Shown here: piece after piece, positions 36,679-45,436 of the stretch
Numbering within the stretch: position 1 is the first letter of the stretch
Layout: every line of letters starts with the position of its first letter
Assembly (NCBI RefSeq): GCF_047149785.1
Contig: NZ_BAAGBE010000001.1
Coordinates: 1,550,001-1,614,000, forward strand
Length of the DNA: 64,000 nt
Direction of reading: 5' to 3'
From: Nitrobacter sp047149785
Lineage (GTDB): Bacteria; Pseudomonadota; Alphaproteobacteria; Rhizobiales; Xanthobacteraceae
Notes under the pieces: generated by a model
Database searches by the model: none
What the model was told of the DNA's origin: nothing
Seen by the model: the letters and a program-made list of their open reading frames with translations, nothing else
Program-made: the position numbers and the translations under genes

Positions 36679-36807
36679 GAGCCTTTCCGCTTCTGGTGGA
36701 ATCAGAAGCGAAAGCTCTATGATTTTGATTTGATGCGTTTTCTTCACGCGAACCGGCACCCGTCCCCGGGGTGAAGCCCCAGGACATGTTTCGCTCGAAA
36801 ACGCCGT
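36679..36807. repeat. Dispersed repeat family A, long form (copy A6)
   Basis: GAGAGCCTTTCCGCTTCTGG ... TTGATTTGATGCGTTTTCTT ... CGAACCGG, a middle insert with CCCGTCCCCGGGGTGAAGCC, then TCGCTCGAAAACGCCG. Same orientation as A1; lies between convergent genes. Confidence 0.85.
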
Positions 36808-36816
36808 GGCGAACGA

Positions 36817-38964
36817 TCAGGCCGCCTCGCGGGGATCGGTCCGGATCTCCGGTGGCAATGACACCGGATCGAGCATCGTCACCGAGGCGAAGCCTATGGT
36901 CGTGAGTTGGCCGCTCAACCGTGCGCGCGCCTCCGCGGTCATCGAGGGATCGGGAACGACGATCGCCCGCGCTTGATCGGTCAGCAATTTCGCCGGCAGA
37001 TCGGTGGCGGTGCCCGCGGCGAGCAGAACGTGGTCGTAGACGCGCAGCAGAGCATCGAGGGCAATCGTCAGGCGCGGCGATTGCAGCAGCGCGCGATCGA
37101 TGCCGGACCGCCCCGCGAGGACGAGATGGAGCGGCGACTGTCCGTCGCGGCTGATGACCTGCCCGAAGGAAGCCTCCCCCAGCATCAGTTCGGCTACGCC
37201 CGGCGCCGTCGGATCGACCGAGGCGGCGGTCAGGGTCGACGATGCGAGCGACAGATCGACCAGGACGACCTTGGCGTTCTGCGCCAGAAGCCGCGCGAGC
37301 GCGAGCGCGCTCTGCATGACGCTCTCGTTCCGGCCGGTGCCCATCAGCGTGACCTTGCGCGCGGACTCGCCCGCAATCCGCAGGTCATTCGCGAGACGGT
37401 CGATCCCGATCAGGTCCACCGCAGGCTCGGAACGGATTTCGCGCGGCGCCGGCGCGACTTCCGCCCGCGGCGCAACGGCGTCGAACGCCGCCGGCGCCCG
37501 TGGCGCGGTGATGCGCAACAGTTCGCCGGTCGCGACAATGCCGGCCGTCAGCATCAGGGTCGCCAGCGTCGCGATCAGGACGATCGGCAGCTTTTTCGGA
37601 TACGCCGGCGTGTTCGAGACGATGCCGCGCGAGATGATGCGGCCATCGGAAGGTGCGGCGTCGATGTTTTCGCGCGTGGTGGCCTCACGATATTTCGCGA
37701 GATAGGATTCCAGCAGGTCGCGCTCCGCCCTCGCCTCGCGCTCCAGCGCGCGCAGCTTGACGTCGTCGCCGTTGGATGACGTCGCCTGCTTTTTCAACTG
37801 GTCGAGACTGTTGCTGAGACTCTCGACCCGGCCGCTGGCGATGCGCGCGTCATTCTCCAGCGAACGGGAGATTTTCTCGGCCTCCTCGCGTATCTGATGA
37901 TCGAGATCGGCAAGCTGGGCCTTCAGTTCCTTGATCCGCGGATGCTGTCCCAGCAGGGTCGACGACTGTTCCGCCAGTTGCGCCCGCAAGGTGACACGCT
38001 GTTCCTGCAGCCGGCGCATTAGTTCCGAATTGAGAACCTCGGAAGCCTCGATCGGCTTGCCGCTCTGAAGCATCCCGCGGATCAGCCGCGCTTTCGATTC
38101 CGCGTCGGACTTGAGGGCGCGTGCGTTGTTCAACTGGGTGTTGATCTCACCCAGTTGCTGGTTCGACAGCGAGGTGTTGTTGGTGCCGATGAAAAGGCTG
38201 GACTTGGACCTGAAATCCTCGACCCGCGATTCGGCATCCGAAACCTTCTTGCGCAGGCTGTCGATTTCTCCGGACAACCACTGACCGGCGGTCTTCGCCT
38301 GCTCCTGACGCGCGCTCATTTGCAGGACGAGATAGCCGTCGGCGATCGAGTTGGCGATGCGCGCCGCGAGTTCCGGATCGCGCGACTGGAATTCAATGAC
38401 GATCACGCGGGATTTATTGACGGCGTACGCCGTCAGCCGGCTGTAATAGGCATCCAGAACGCGTTCCTCGGGCGTCATCCGCAGCGGGTCGCGGCCGATT
38501 CCGAACAGCGCCAGCAGCGACCTGATCGGCGACACGCCGCGCAGCACCGGATCGAATTCCGGATTCTGCGCAAGCTTGTTCTTCTCGATCACCTCGCGGG
38601 CGAGATCGCGCGACAGGACGAGCTGGACCTGGCTGGCGACGGCTTCGGGATCGAGCGCGTTGCGCTCGTCGTTGCGCTCGCCGTTCGGACGCAGGAAAAC
38701 GTTCTCGCGGCCATCGATCAGGATGCGGGCTTCGGACTTGTATCTGGGCGTGATCAGGTTGACGACGGTGAGCGAAAGCACGAAAGCGAGCAGCGTCGGG
38801 ATGATGATCGCGCGCTTCTTTCGCATCAGCGCCCGCCAGATCGCGCGCACATCGAGATCGCCCGGCTGCGGCGAAGCGGCGCCCGACGGCGCAACCACGG
38901 GCGCGGACACCGTGTTCGGGGGCGACTTCCTGTCCTTGCCGTTACGCCATAACGCAAACCGCAT
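36817..38964 (-). CDS. Exopolysaccharide chain-length/export protein (GumC/Wzc-like) with degenerate kinase-like domain
   Basis: 715 residues from the ATG at 38964 (MRFALWRNGKDRKSPPNTVS). The Wzz domain has membrane helix 1 near residues 54-73, a long periplasmic coiled coil (about 230-450) and helix 2 at about 495-515. The cytoplasmic C-terminus resembles the Wzc/CpsD kinase fold (VTLMGTGRNESVMQSALALA-RLL; VVLVDLSLASSTL), but the Walker A lacks the GKT(S) and no tyrosine cluster ends the protein. It should polymerise in the inner membrane to guide EPS length and export, without kinase activity. Divergent from the Wza-like gene. Confidence 0.88.
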   Translation of the reverse strand: MRFALWRNGKDRKSPPNTVSAPVVAPSGAASPQPGDLDVRAIWRALMRKKRAIIIPTLLAFVLSLTVVNLITPRYKSEARILIDGRENVFLRPNGERNDERNALDPEAVASQVQLVLSRDLAREVIEKNKLAQNPEFDPVLRGVSPIRSLLALFGIGRDPLRMTPEERVLDAYYSRLTAYAVNKSRVIVIEFQSRDPELAARIANSIADGYLVLQMSARQEQAKTAGQWLSGEIDSLRKKVSDAESRVEDFRSKSSLFIGTNNTSLSNQQLGEINTQLNNARALKSDAESKARLIRGMLQSGKPIEASEVLNSELMRRLQEQRVTLRAQLAEQSSTLLGQHPRIKELKAQLADLDHQIREEAEKISRSLENDARIASGRVESLSNSLDQLKKQATSSNGDDVKLRALEREARAERDLLESYLAKYREATTRENIDAAPSDGRIISRGIVSNTPAYPKKLPIVLIATLATLMLTAGIVATGELLRITAPRAPAAFDAVAPRAEVAPAPREIRSEPAVDLIGIDRLANDLRIAGESARKVTLMGTGRNESVMQSALALARLLAQNAKVVLVDLSLASSTLTAASVDPTAPGVAELMLGEASFGQVISRDGQSPLHLVLAGRSGIDRALLQSPRLTIALDALLRVYDHVLLAAGTATDLPAKLLTDQARAIVVPDPSMTAEARARLSGQLTTIGFASVTMLDPVSLPPEIRTDPREAA

Positions 38965-39150
38965 CGCATACTCCCGCCGAACGCTTACGTCCCTCGACCT
39001 GCCGCCGCGACGATTACACCCCATTATGGTTGCCGCCTGGTTAACTCAACGAGCAGGCGCATTCGCCGACCGGTGCGTCCCGATTTGCCGATTACGCTTT
39101 ATTAACCACAAAAGCCCTTAAATGGATTTGATATTTCATGGAAATGCCTG

Positions 39151-39849
39151 ATGCGAAGCGTGCGCGCCATCACCCTGTGCCTGCTGACCGCGCTGGCTCT
39201 GTCGGGGTGCATGCGGCGCCCGGCGCCGGCGGCGATGGTGCGTCCGCACAACGATCTCGATGCGCTGGCCTATGGCGGACCGCGGGCCGCCGCGCCGCCG
39301 CCGGTGGTCCGCCGCGACATGAGAAACCGGCCCTCGCGCACCGCCGTGCCCGTCGTCTACGCCGCGCCGCCGCCGCCCGTCGTGCACGATCCCGCCTACC
39401 GCCTCGATGCCGGCGACCGGCTGCGCATCGTGGTCTACGGACAGGAGGGACTCACCAACACCTATCTGGTCGATGCCGGCGGCAGCATCACCATGCCCCT
39501 GATCGGCGCCGTCGCCGCGCGCGGCCGCACCCCGGCCGAGCTGTCCGCCGCGATCGCCGCGCGCCTGCGCAACGGCTATATCCGCGAGCCCTATGTCGCC
39601 GCCGAGGTCGAGGCCTACCGGCCGTTCTTCATTCTCGGCGAGGTGGCCGCGCCGGGGCAGTATCCGTTCGTGCCCAACATGACGGCCGAGAGCGCGGTCG
39701 CCATCGCCGGCGGCTTCTCGCCCCGCGCCAAACGCGACCGCGTCACCCTCACCCACACCGACGCCCGCGGCACCGTCCGCCTCGTCGTGCCCACCACCAC
39801 CCTGCTCAGCCCCGGCGACACCGTCCTCGTCAATGAACGATGGTTCTGA
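39151..39849 (+). CDS. Polysaccharide export outer-membrane lipoprotein (Wza/GumB-like)
   Basis: 232 residues from the ATG at 39151 (MRSVRAITLCLLTALALSGC). A lipobox ALSGC puts the acylated Cys at 20. A Pro/Ala-rich linker precedes the Poly_export domain (YRLDAGDRLRIVVYGQEGLT) and one SLBB domain (FILGEVAAPGQYPFVPNMTA). It is shorter than E. coli Wza and lacks the long C-terminal helix, like GumB/ExoF types. With the GumC-like protein it forms the export channel for EPS across the periplasm. Confidence 0.93.
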   Translation: MRSVRAITLCLLTALALSGCMRRPAPAAMVRPHNDLDALAYGGPRAAAPPPVVRRDMRNRPSRTAVPVVYAAPPPPVVHDPAYRLDAGDRLRIVVYGQEGLTNTYLVDAGGSITMPLIGAVAARGRTPAELSAAIAARLRNGYIREPYVAAEVEAYRPFFILGEVAAPGQYPFVPNMTAESAVAIAGGFSPRAKRDRVTLTHTDARGTVRLVVPTTTLLSPGDTVLVNERWF

Positions 39850-39852
39850 GGC

Positions 39853-40986
39853 ATGACGCCATCGTCCGATCGACCGCTTCGCATCCTGCATGCTGTCCGC
39901 GCGCCGGTCGGCGGAATCATCCGGCACATTCTCGATCTCGCGAACGGCCAGGCCAGTGGCGGCCATCTGGTTGGCATCGTCGCCGACAGCCTCACCGGGG
40001 GCGAGCGCGCGGATGAGGCTTTCGCGGAGATTGCGCCGCGACTGAAACTGGGTGTCCACCGCATTCCGATCCGCCGCGAACCCCACCCCACCGACCTGTT
40101 TGCGTGGACGCGGTTCGCCGCGCTGGCTCGAAAGTTGAAGCCGGATATCCTTCACGGACACGGCGCAAAAGCCGGCGCCTTCGTACGGCTCAAGGGACCG
40201 TCGAAAACCACCATCCGAGTCTACACGCCGCATGGCGGGTCGCTGCACTACCCGCTGACGACGATGAAAGGCGCGTTCTACAGCCGTCTCGAACGAGCGC
40301 TGATGAACCGCACCGACCTGTTCCTGTTCGAGAGCGCATTCGCGCGCAATACGTATCAGCGGATCGTCGGCACGCCCGCCGGCCTTGTGAAATGCGTATT
40401 CAACGGCGTCACCGCCAATGAATTCGATCCGGTCGCGCTTTCCGACGACGCGACCGATGTCGCCTATGTCGGCGAGTTCAGGCACATCAAGGGCGCCGAT
40501 CTCCTGATCGATGCGGTGGCCCGATTGCGAGCCGGCGGCAGGCCCGTCACGCTCACCCTCGGCGGCGACGGCGAGGAAACCGAGGCATTGAAAGCCCGGA
40601 TCGAGCGGCTCGATCTCGGCGATGCGGTCCGCTTCATCGGACATGTCAAGGCGCGTTACGGATTCTCGAAGGGCCGATTGCTGGTCGTTCCGTCGCGCGG
40701 CGATTCCATGCCGTACGTTGTGATCGAAGCGGCCGCGGCGGGCGTTCCCACGATCGCGGCGAACGTCGGCGGCATTCCCGAGATTTTCGATTCCCATACC
40801 GACGCACTGTTCCCGCCCGACGACGTCGGCGCCATGGCGGAGGCCATCAAGACTGCGCTGGATGAACCCGCGGCCGCGGCCGAGCGCGCGAAATCGCTGC
40901 GCGAGCGCATCTTCCTGCACTTCTCGCAGAAGGCGATGGTCGAAGGCGTCATGGCAGGCTATCGCGAGGCGTTTGCGAAACGTTAA
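39853..40986 (+). CDS. Glycosyltransferase, family 4 type
   Basis: 377 residues from the ATG at 39853 (MTPSSDRPLRILHAVRAPVG), three bases after the Wza stop. GT-B fold: N-terminal GGIIRHILDLANGQ and ILHGHGAKAGAF, C-terminal VAYVGEFRHIKGADLLIDAV, LTLGGDGEE and the nucleotide-sugar loop LLVVPSRGDSMPYVVIEAAA-AGVPTIA. A retaining, GT4-like transferase adding a sugar to lipid-linked EPS at the inner face of the membrane. Donor and acceptor unknown. Confidence 0.92.
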   Translation: MTPSSDRPLRILHAVRAPVGGIIRHILDLANGQASGGHLVGIVADSLTGGERADEAFAEIAPRLKLGVHRIPIRREPHPTDLFAWTRFAALARKLKPDILHGHGAKAGAFVRLKGPSKTTIRVYTPHGGSLHYPLTTMKGAFYSRLERALMNRTDLFLFESAFARNTYQRIVGTPAGLVKCVFNGVTANEFDPVALSDDATDVAYVGEFRHIKGADLLIDAVARLRAGGRPVTLTLGGDGEETEALKARIERLDLGDAVRFIGHVKARYGFSKGRLLVVPSRGDSMPYVVIEAAAAGVPTIAANVGGIPEIFDSHTDALFPPDDVGAMAEAIKTALDEPAAAAERAKSLRERIFLHFSQKAMVEGVMAGYREAFAKR

Positions 40987-41097
40987 CCGTTTCCGGAATG
41001 CTTCGGGTTCCACGAAACCAAATCTTCCCGATTAGTCCTTAAGTCCGGACTGCACGGCACCACATCGCGCCGTGCACGCAGATGCGGACTTGAGGAC

Positions 41098-42627
41098 ATG
41101 AACCTTATCAACGCTCGCTCGAGGACTGATGCGGCGAGCAGCGGCCGTGCGGTTCCCGTGGAGCGCCGGCGACGGCTGTCGCCCGCGGCGCTCGCGATCA
41201 CCAATCAGAAGGTGCGCCCGGCCTATTCGCCCGTCGTCATCGCCGGCGTCGTCCGTGCCGCCGACTTCGTGCTGCTGAGCCTGATCGGTATCGCGCTCTA
41301 CCTCGGATACGTCGCCCGCATCGACGGCTTCAACTGGGATTTTATCGCGGCGATTCTGGCGGTGGCCGCCGCCGCGGTCGTCTGCTTCCAGGCCGCGGAT
41401 ATCTACGAGGTCCAGGTTTTTCGCGGCCAGTTGCGGCAGATGACGCGGATGATCTCGTCATGGGCCTTCGTTTTCCTGCTGTTCATCGGTGTCTCGTTCT
41501 TCGTCAAACTTGGCGACACCGTCTCGCGACTCTGGCTGGCCTCGTTCTTCTTTGTCGGCCTGGCCGGCCTGCTTGCGGGGCGGCTCGTGCTGCGCGCGAT
41601 CGTCCGCCGCTGGGCGCGCCATGGCCGGCTCGATCGCCGCACCGTCATCGTCGGCGCGGATGAGAGCGGAGAAAATCTCATCAACGCGTTGCGAGCGCAG
41701 GACGACTCCGACATCGAGATTCTCGGCGTGTTCGACGACCGCAACGATCAGCGTGCGCTCGAAACCTGCGCCGGAATCCCGAAGCTCGGCAAGGTCGACG
41801 ACGTGCTTGAATTCGCGCGGCGGACACGGCTCGACCTCGTGCTGTTCGCGCTGCCCATCTCGGCGGAAACCCGCATTCTCCAGATGTTGAAGAAGCTGTG
41901 GGTGCTGCCGGTGGATATCCGGCTGTCCGCGCATACCAACAAGCTTCATTTCCGTCCGCGCGCCTATTCCTATCTCGGCGAAGTTCCGATGCTCGACGTC
42001 TTCGAGGCCCCGATCACCGACTGGGATCTGGTGCTGAAATGGCTGTTCGACAGGGTGGCCGGCGTCTTTATCCTGCTGCTGGTCTCACCGGTGATGGCGC
42101 TGATCGCGCTCGCGGTCAAGCTCGATAGCCCGGGCCCCGTGCTGTTCCGCCAGAAACGCTTCGGCTTCAACAACGAACGCATCGACGTCTTCAAGTTCCG
42201 CTCGTTGTTTCACGATCAGGCCGATCCGCTGGCCGCGAAGGTCGTCACTAAAAACGACAGCCGCGTCACCCGCGTCGGACGCTTCATCCGCAAGACGAGC
42301 CTCGACGAACTGCCGCAGCTTTTCAACGTCGTCTTCAAGGGCAACCTGTCGCTTGTCGGGCCGCGCCCCCACGCCATCCAGGGCAAACTGCAAAGCCGCC
42401 TGTTCGACGATGCCGTGGACGGCTATTTCGCGCGCCATCGCGTCAAGCCCGGCATCACCGGCTGGGCGCAGATCAACGGCTGGCGCGGCGAGATCGACAA
42501 CGAAGAAAAGATCCAGAAGCGCGTCGAGTACGATCTTTACTACATCGAGAACTGGTCGGTGCTGTTCGATCTCTACATTCTGCTCAAGACGCCGCTGGCC
42601 CTGTTGAAGTCCGAAAACGCTTATTGA
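41098..42627 (+). CDS. Undecaprenyl-phosphate sugar phosphotransferase (WcaJ/GumD-like)
   Basis: 509 residues from the ATG at 41098 (MNLINARSRTDAASSGRAVP). Four membrane helices in residues 45-165, a CoA-binding-like domain (VIVGADESGENLINAL), helix 5 at about 318-338, and the C-terminal sugar-transferase domain with DSPGPVLFRQKRFGFN, DVFKFRSL, TSLDELPQLFNVVFKGNLSL and GPRPH. It starts EPS repeat units by putting a hexose-1-phosphate, typically glucose, on undecaprenyl phosphate. It begins 111 bp after the glycosyltransferase in the same direction. Confidence 0.93.
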   Translation: MNLINARSRTDAASSGRAVPVERRRRLSPAALAITNQKVRPAYSPVVIAGVVRAADFVLLSLIGIALYLGYVARIDGFNWDFIAAILAVAAAAVVCFQAADIYEVQVFRGQLRQMTRMISSWAFVFLLFIGVSFFVKLGDTVSRLWLASFFFVGLAGLLAGRLVLRAIVRRWARHGRLDRRTVIVGADESGENLINALRAQDDSDIEILGVFDDRNDQRALETCAGIPKLGKVDDVLEFARRTRLDLVLFALPISAETRILQMLKKLWVLPVDIRLSAHTNKLHFRPRAYSYLGEVPMLDVFEAPITDWDLVLKWLFDRVAGVFILLLVSPVMALIALAVKLDSPGPVLFRQKRFGFNNERIDVFKFRSLFHDQADPLAAKVVTKNDSRVTRVGRFIRKTSLDELPQLFNVVFKGNLSLVGPRPHAIQGKLQSRLFDDAVDGYFARHRVKPGITGWAQINGWRGEIDNEEKIQKRVEYDLYYIENWSVLFDLYILLKTPLALLKSENAY

Positions 42628-42662
42628 TCCGATCCTCGCGCGTTGAGTTTTTCGAGAGTGTG

Positions 42663-43928
42663 ATGGCGTATCCCGCGGCGTTTGACAGTTCGTTCCCACC
42701 CTTGACGCAGGCGCCGGGCGTCGTCTCGCTCCAGCGCGCGCTGCTGTGGCTGGTCGGGGCCGGCGGCGCGATCGTCTATATCGAGCCCAGCCCGTACGAA
42801 TTTGCAACCTTGCTCGCGATGATCGTATTCGTCGCGACGGGCCTGCGGATGCGACTGGCGTTCGTTCCGCTGGTGCTGCTGCTGTTTCTGCTCAACCTCG
42901 GCTACACGATCTGCGCCGCATATCTCATGGACAAGACCCAGATCGTCAACTGGATCATGACCTCCTGGTACATGGCCCTGACGGTCATCTTCTTCGCGCT
43001 GGTGTTTTCGCAAGACACCGCGGCGCGGCTCGACCTGCTGCGGCGCGGCCTGATCTTCGGCGCTGTGATCGCGTCTCTTGCGGGCATCGCGGGCTATTTC
43101 CATCTGGTGCCGGGCGAACACGACGTGCTGACGCTTTATGGCCGCGCGCGCGGCACCTTCAAGGACCCGAACGTGCTCTCCGCGTTCCTGATCCTCCCGG
43201 CGCTGTTCGTTCTGCAAAGCATCGTCACGGACAGCTTCGGAAAGGCTGTTCGCAGCGCCATCGTGCTCGGGATCATCAGCCTTGCGCTGCTGCTGGCGTT
43301 TTCGCGCGCGGCCTGGGGCCAGTTCGTGCTGACATCGGCGTTCATGCTGGCCTTGATGTTCCTGACCAGTCCGTCAACGAAACAACGGTCGCGGCTGGTC
43401 ACGACCGCGGTGGTCGCGGCCGCCGTGATCGCGTTGCTGCTGGCGATCCTGCTGTCGTTCGATTCGATCGACAGCCTGTTCAAGGAGCGCGCGAGTTTCG
43501 ACCAGAGCTACGACGAGGGCCGTTTCGGCCGCTTCGGCCGTCATATTCTCGGCTTCCAGATGGCGCTGAACCTGCCGCTCGGCATCGGCCCGCTGCAGTT
43601 CACGCGGTTCTTTCCGGAAGACACCCACAACTCGTATCTGAACGCCTTCATGTCAGGCGGGTGGATTTCGGGCATCTGCTATCCCGTGCTGATCTTTACC
43701 ACCGTCATTCTGGGCTTTCGCTACATTTTTGCCCGCGTCCCCTGGCAACGAGCCTATCTCGCGATCTTCGCGGCGTTTCTCGGCACCGTCGGCGAGAGCT
43801 TCGTCATCGACACCGATCACTGGCGCCACTTCTGGATGATGCTCGGTATGATGTGGGGTATGTTCGCGGCCTCCCACCAGTACGCGGCCGCCTCCCGGCA
43901 GCCTCCCGTTCGGCAGATGCCGCTATAG
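42663..43928 (+). CDS. O-antigen ligase/polymerase family membrane protein
   Basis: 421 residues from the ATG at 42663 (MAYPAAFDSSFPPLTQAPGV). About eleven membrane helices. The large periplasmic loop with RGTFKDPNVLSAFLILPALF and the later DTHNSYLNAFMSGGW box are those of Wzy_C/WaaL-type polymerases and ligases. In this cluster it most likely polymerises or transfers the EPS repeat unit. Ligase and polymerase roles cannot be separated by sequence. Confidence 0.85.
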   Translation: MAYPAAFDSSFPPLTQAPGVVSLQRALLWLVGAGGAIVYIEPSPYEFATLLAMIVFVATGLRMRLAFVPLVLLLFLLNLGYTICAAYLMDKTQIVNWIMTSWYMALTVIFFALVFSQDTAARLDLLRRGLIFGAVIASLAGIAGYFHLVPGEHDVLTLYGRARGTFKDPNVLSAFLILPALFVLQSIVTDSFGKAVRSAIVLGIISLALLLAFSRAAWGQFVLTSAFMLALMFLTSPSTKQRSRLVTTAVVAAAVIALLLAILLSFDSIDSLFKERASFDQSYDEGRFGRFGRHILGFQMALNLPLGIGPLQFTRFFPEDTHNSYLNAFMSGGWISGICYPVLIFTTVILGFRYIFARVPWQRAYLAIFAAFLGTVGESFVIDTDHWRHFWMMLGMMWGMFAASHQYAAASRQPPVRQMPL

Positions 43929-43943
43929 GGCCGGGCAAAAGGG

Positions 43944-45119
43944 CTATGCCTCGATCGTGAACGTCATGCCGGCGCGATCGACCAGACGCTTGAGCAGCGC
44001 GTCCTTCATCGCAGCGCCCGGCGTCCAGAAGCCGCCCGCGACGTCGGGAGTGTCGCGCCGCAGGCAGATCGCGCATTCCGCGATCATCCTGGAGGTCGAT
44101 CCGTAGCCGGGATCGCGGTCGCCGGTCACGACCGCCTTCACCTGCCGTCCGTCGGGTGCGATACCGACGAAGAGAAGATCGTAATATCCGCTCTCGCGCT
44201 CCTCCTTCGACGGCCCCTCGCCCGGTTTCGGACCGCCCTGCGCGCCGAGCTTGTTGTTGGCGGCGATGATGGCCTTCGCGGTCGCCTCGCCGGTGTCTTT
44301 CGGCCCCGCCACCATCATCTCGTCGTAGACGAAATCCCGCCCGTAGGGGAAACCGAGCAAAAAGTTGGAGCGGTGGACGTTGCGGGTGTTGATGTTCGCC
44401 ATCACGAACGGCGCCACCCACATCCCGAGATCCTCGTCGAACAGCGGTTTGTTGCCCGGCGGCTGCTTCGGCCCCTCGAACCCCGGCGTCAGCACGAAGG
44501 GGTCGCGCAGCTTCGGCAACAGGCTCGGATCGTTGGCGGCCGCGGCGAAGATCGCCTTCATGCTCGCGGCCGTGCCGCCGGAAAACGTGCCCTTCATCTT
44601 GCGCACGCGGCCCTTGACCCGGGGGACGCTCGATCCGAACTGCTTCTTCGCGGCCTCCTGTAGAAAGAACACGCCGAGCTCGAACGGCAGCGAGTCGTAG
44701 CCGCAGGAGAACACCATCCGCGCGCCGCTCCTGCGCGCCTCCGCCTCATGGGCGTCGATCATCTGCCGCATCCAGATCGGCTCGCCGCAGAGGTCGAGAT
44801 AATCGGTCCCGCCGGCCGCGCAGGCCGCGACGAGACCGGAACCGTAAAGCTGATAAGGTCCGACCGTGCTCAATACCGACGCCGTGCGGCCAACCATGGC
44901 CTCGATCGACGCCGGATCGCCGGCGTCCGCGGCGATCAGCGGCAGGTCGCGCGGCGCGCCGATGGCGTCGCGCACCGACGCGAGCTTGTCGAGGCTGCGG
45001 CCCGCGATCGCCCACCTCAGATCGCTGCCGCGATACGCCGTGGCAAGATATTCCGCGACCAGCCGGCCGGTGAACCCGCTTGCACCGTAGACGACAATGT
45101 CGAATTCCGCCGACGCCAT
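43944..45119 (-). CDS. Saccharopine-dehydrogenase-like oxidoreductase (trans-acting enoyl reductase type)
   Basis: 391 residues from the ATG at 45119 (MASAEFDIVVYGASGFTGRL). N-terminal Rossmann fold GASGFTGRLVAEYLA; then CAAGGTDYLDLCGEP, ARMVFSCGYDSLPFELGVFF. The pattern fits the family of mycobacterial trans-acting enoyl reductases and eukaryotic saccharopine dehydrogenase-like oxidoreductases rather than true lysine enzymes. It may reduce a lipid intermediate; the substrate is unknown. It ends 16 bp from the convergent EPS gene. Confidence 0.82.
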   Translation of the reverse strand: MASAEFDIVVYGASGFTGRLVAEYLATAYRGSDLRWAIAGRSLDKLASVRDAIGAPRDLPLIAADAGDPASIEAMVGRTASVLSTVGPYQLYGSGLVAACAAGGTDYLDLCGEPIWMRQMIDAHEAEARRSGARMVFSCGYDSLPFELGVFFLQEAAKKQFGSSVPRVKGRVRKMKGTFSGGTAASMKAIFAAAANDPSLLPKLRDPFVLTPGFEGPKQPPGNKPLFDEDLGMWVAPFVMANINTRNVHRSNFLLGFPYGRDFVYDEMMVAGPKDTGEATAKAIIAANNKLGAQGGPKPGEGPSKEERESGYYDLLFVGIAPDGRQVKAVVTGDRDPGYGSTSRMIAECAICLRRDTPDVAGGFWTPGAAMKDALLKRLVDRAGMTFTIEA

Positions 45120-45436
45120 GGCCGATTCCCCGAAAGCGTCCTGCTTAGCCCGCGGGCGCGCATCTGCCTATGTGCGCATTCTGAAGGTAGCGCAACCACG
45201 TCCCTGCGCCCTGAACCTGCCCTGGAACGCGCCGCTACCTTCGGACCGGTTCATCACGCAAATACTATTTGGATACCTCTTTTGCGCCTCGTTTATGAGG
45301 TTTTTGTGCCACACTTGCCCGCAAAGCGCCTTAAACGAGGCTTCGAGCCGTTCATAGCTGTTCGAATCTTCAACCTGCTGGGAACCGTTATGTTATCAAA
45401 CAATACTCAACGGCTGTCAGATTTTGAGTATTGCTA
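45120..45436. other. Divergent intergenic region upstream of the type I secretion genes
   Basis: 317 bp between the enoyl-reductase gene (minus) and the TolC-like gene (plus). From about 45250 it becomes AT-richer. It includes the inverted repeat listed separately and probably both promoters. Confidence 0.45.
45401..45433. promoter_or_regulatory. Inverted repeat CAATACTCAA-N13-TTGAGTATTG just before the TolC-like gene
   Basis: Perfect 10-bp arms at 45401-45410 and 45424-45433, ending 3 bases before the ATG at 45437. The TTG of a possible alternative start (45431) lies in the right arm and no Shine-Dalgarno sequence is free. It could be an operator or a hairpin that hides the translation start. 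Confidence 0.55.

Noticed and set aside
39136..41013. 625-codon open frame antisense to the Wza-like and glycosyltransferase genes
   Set aside because: Arg/Gly/Asp-rich shadow without domains; the opposite strand has clear families.
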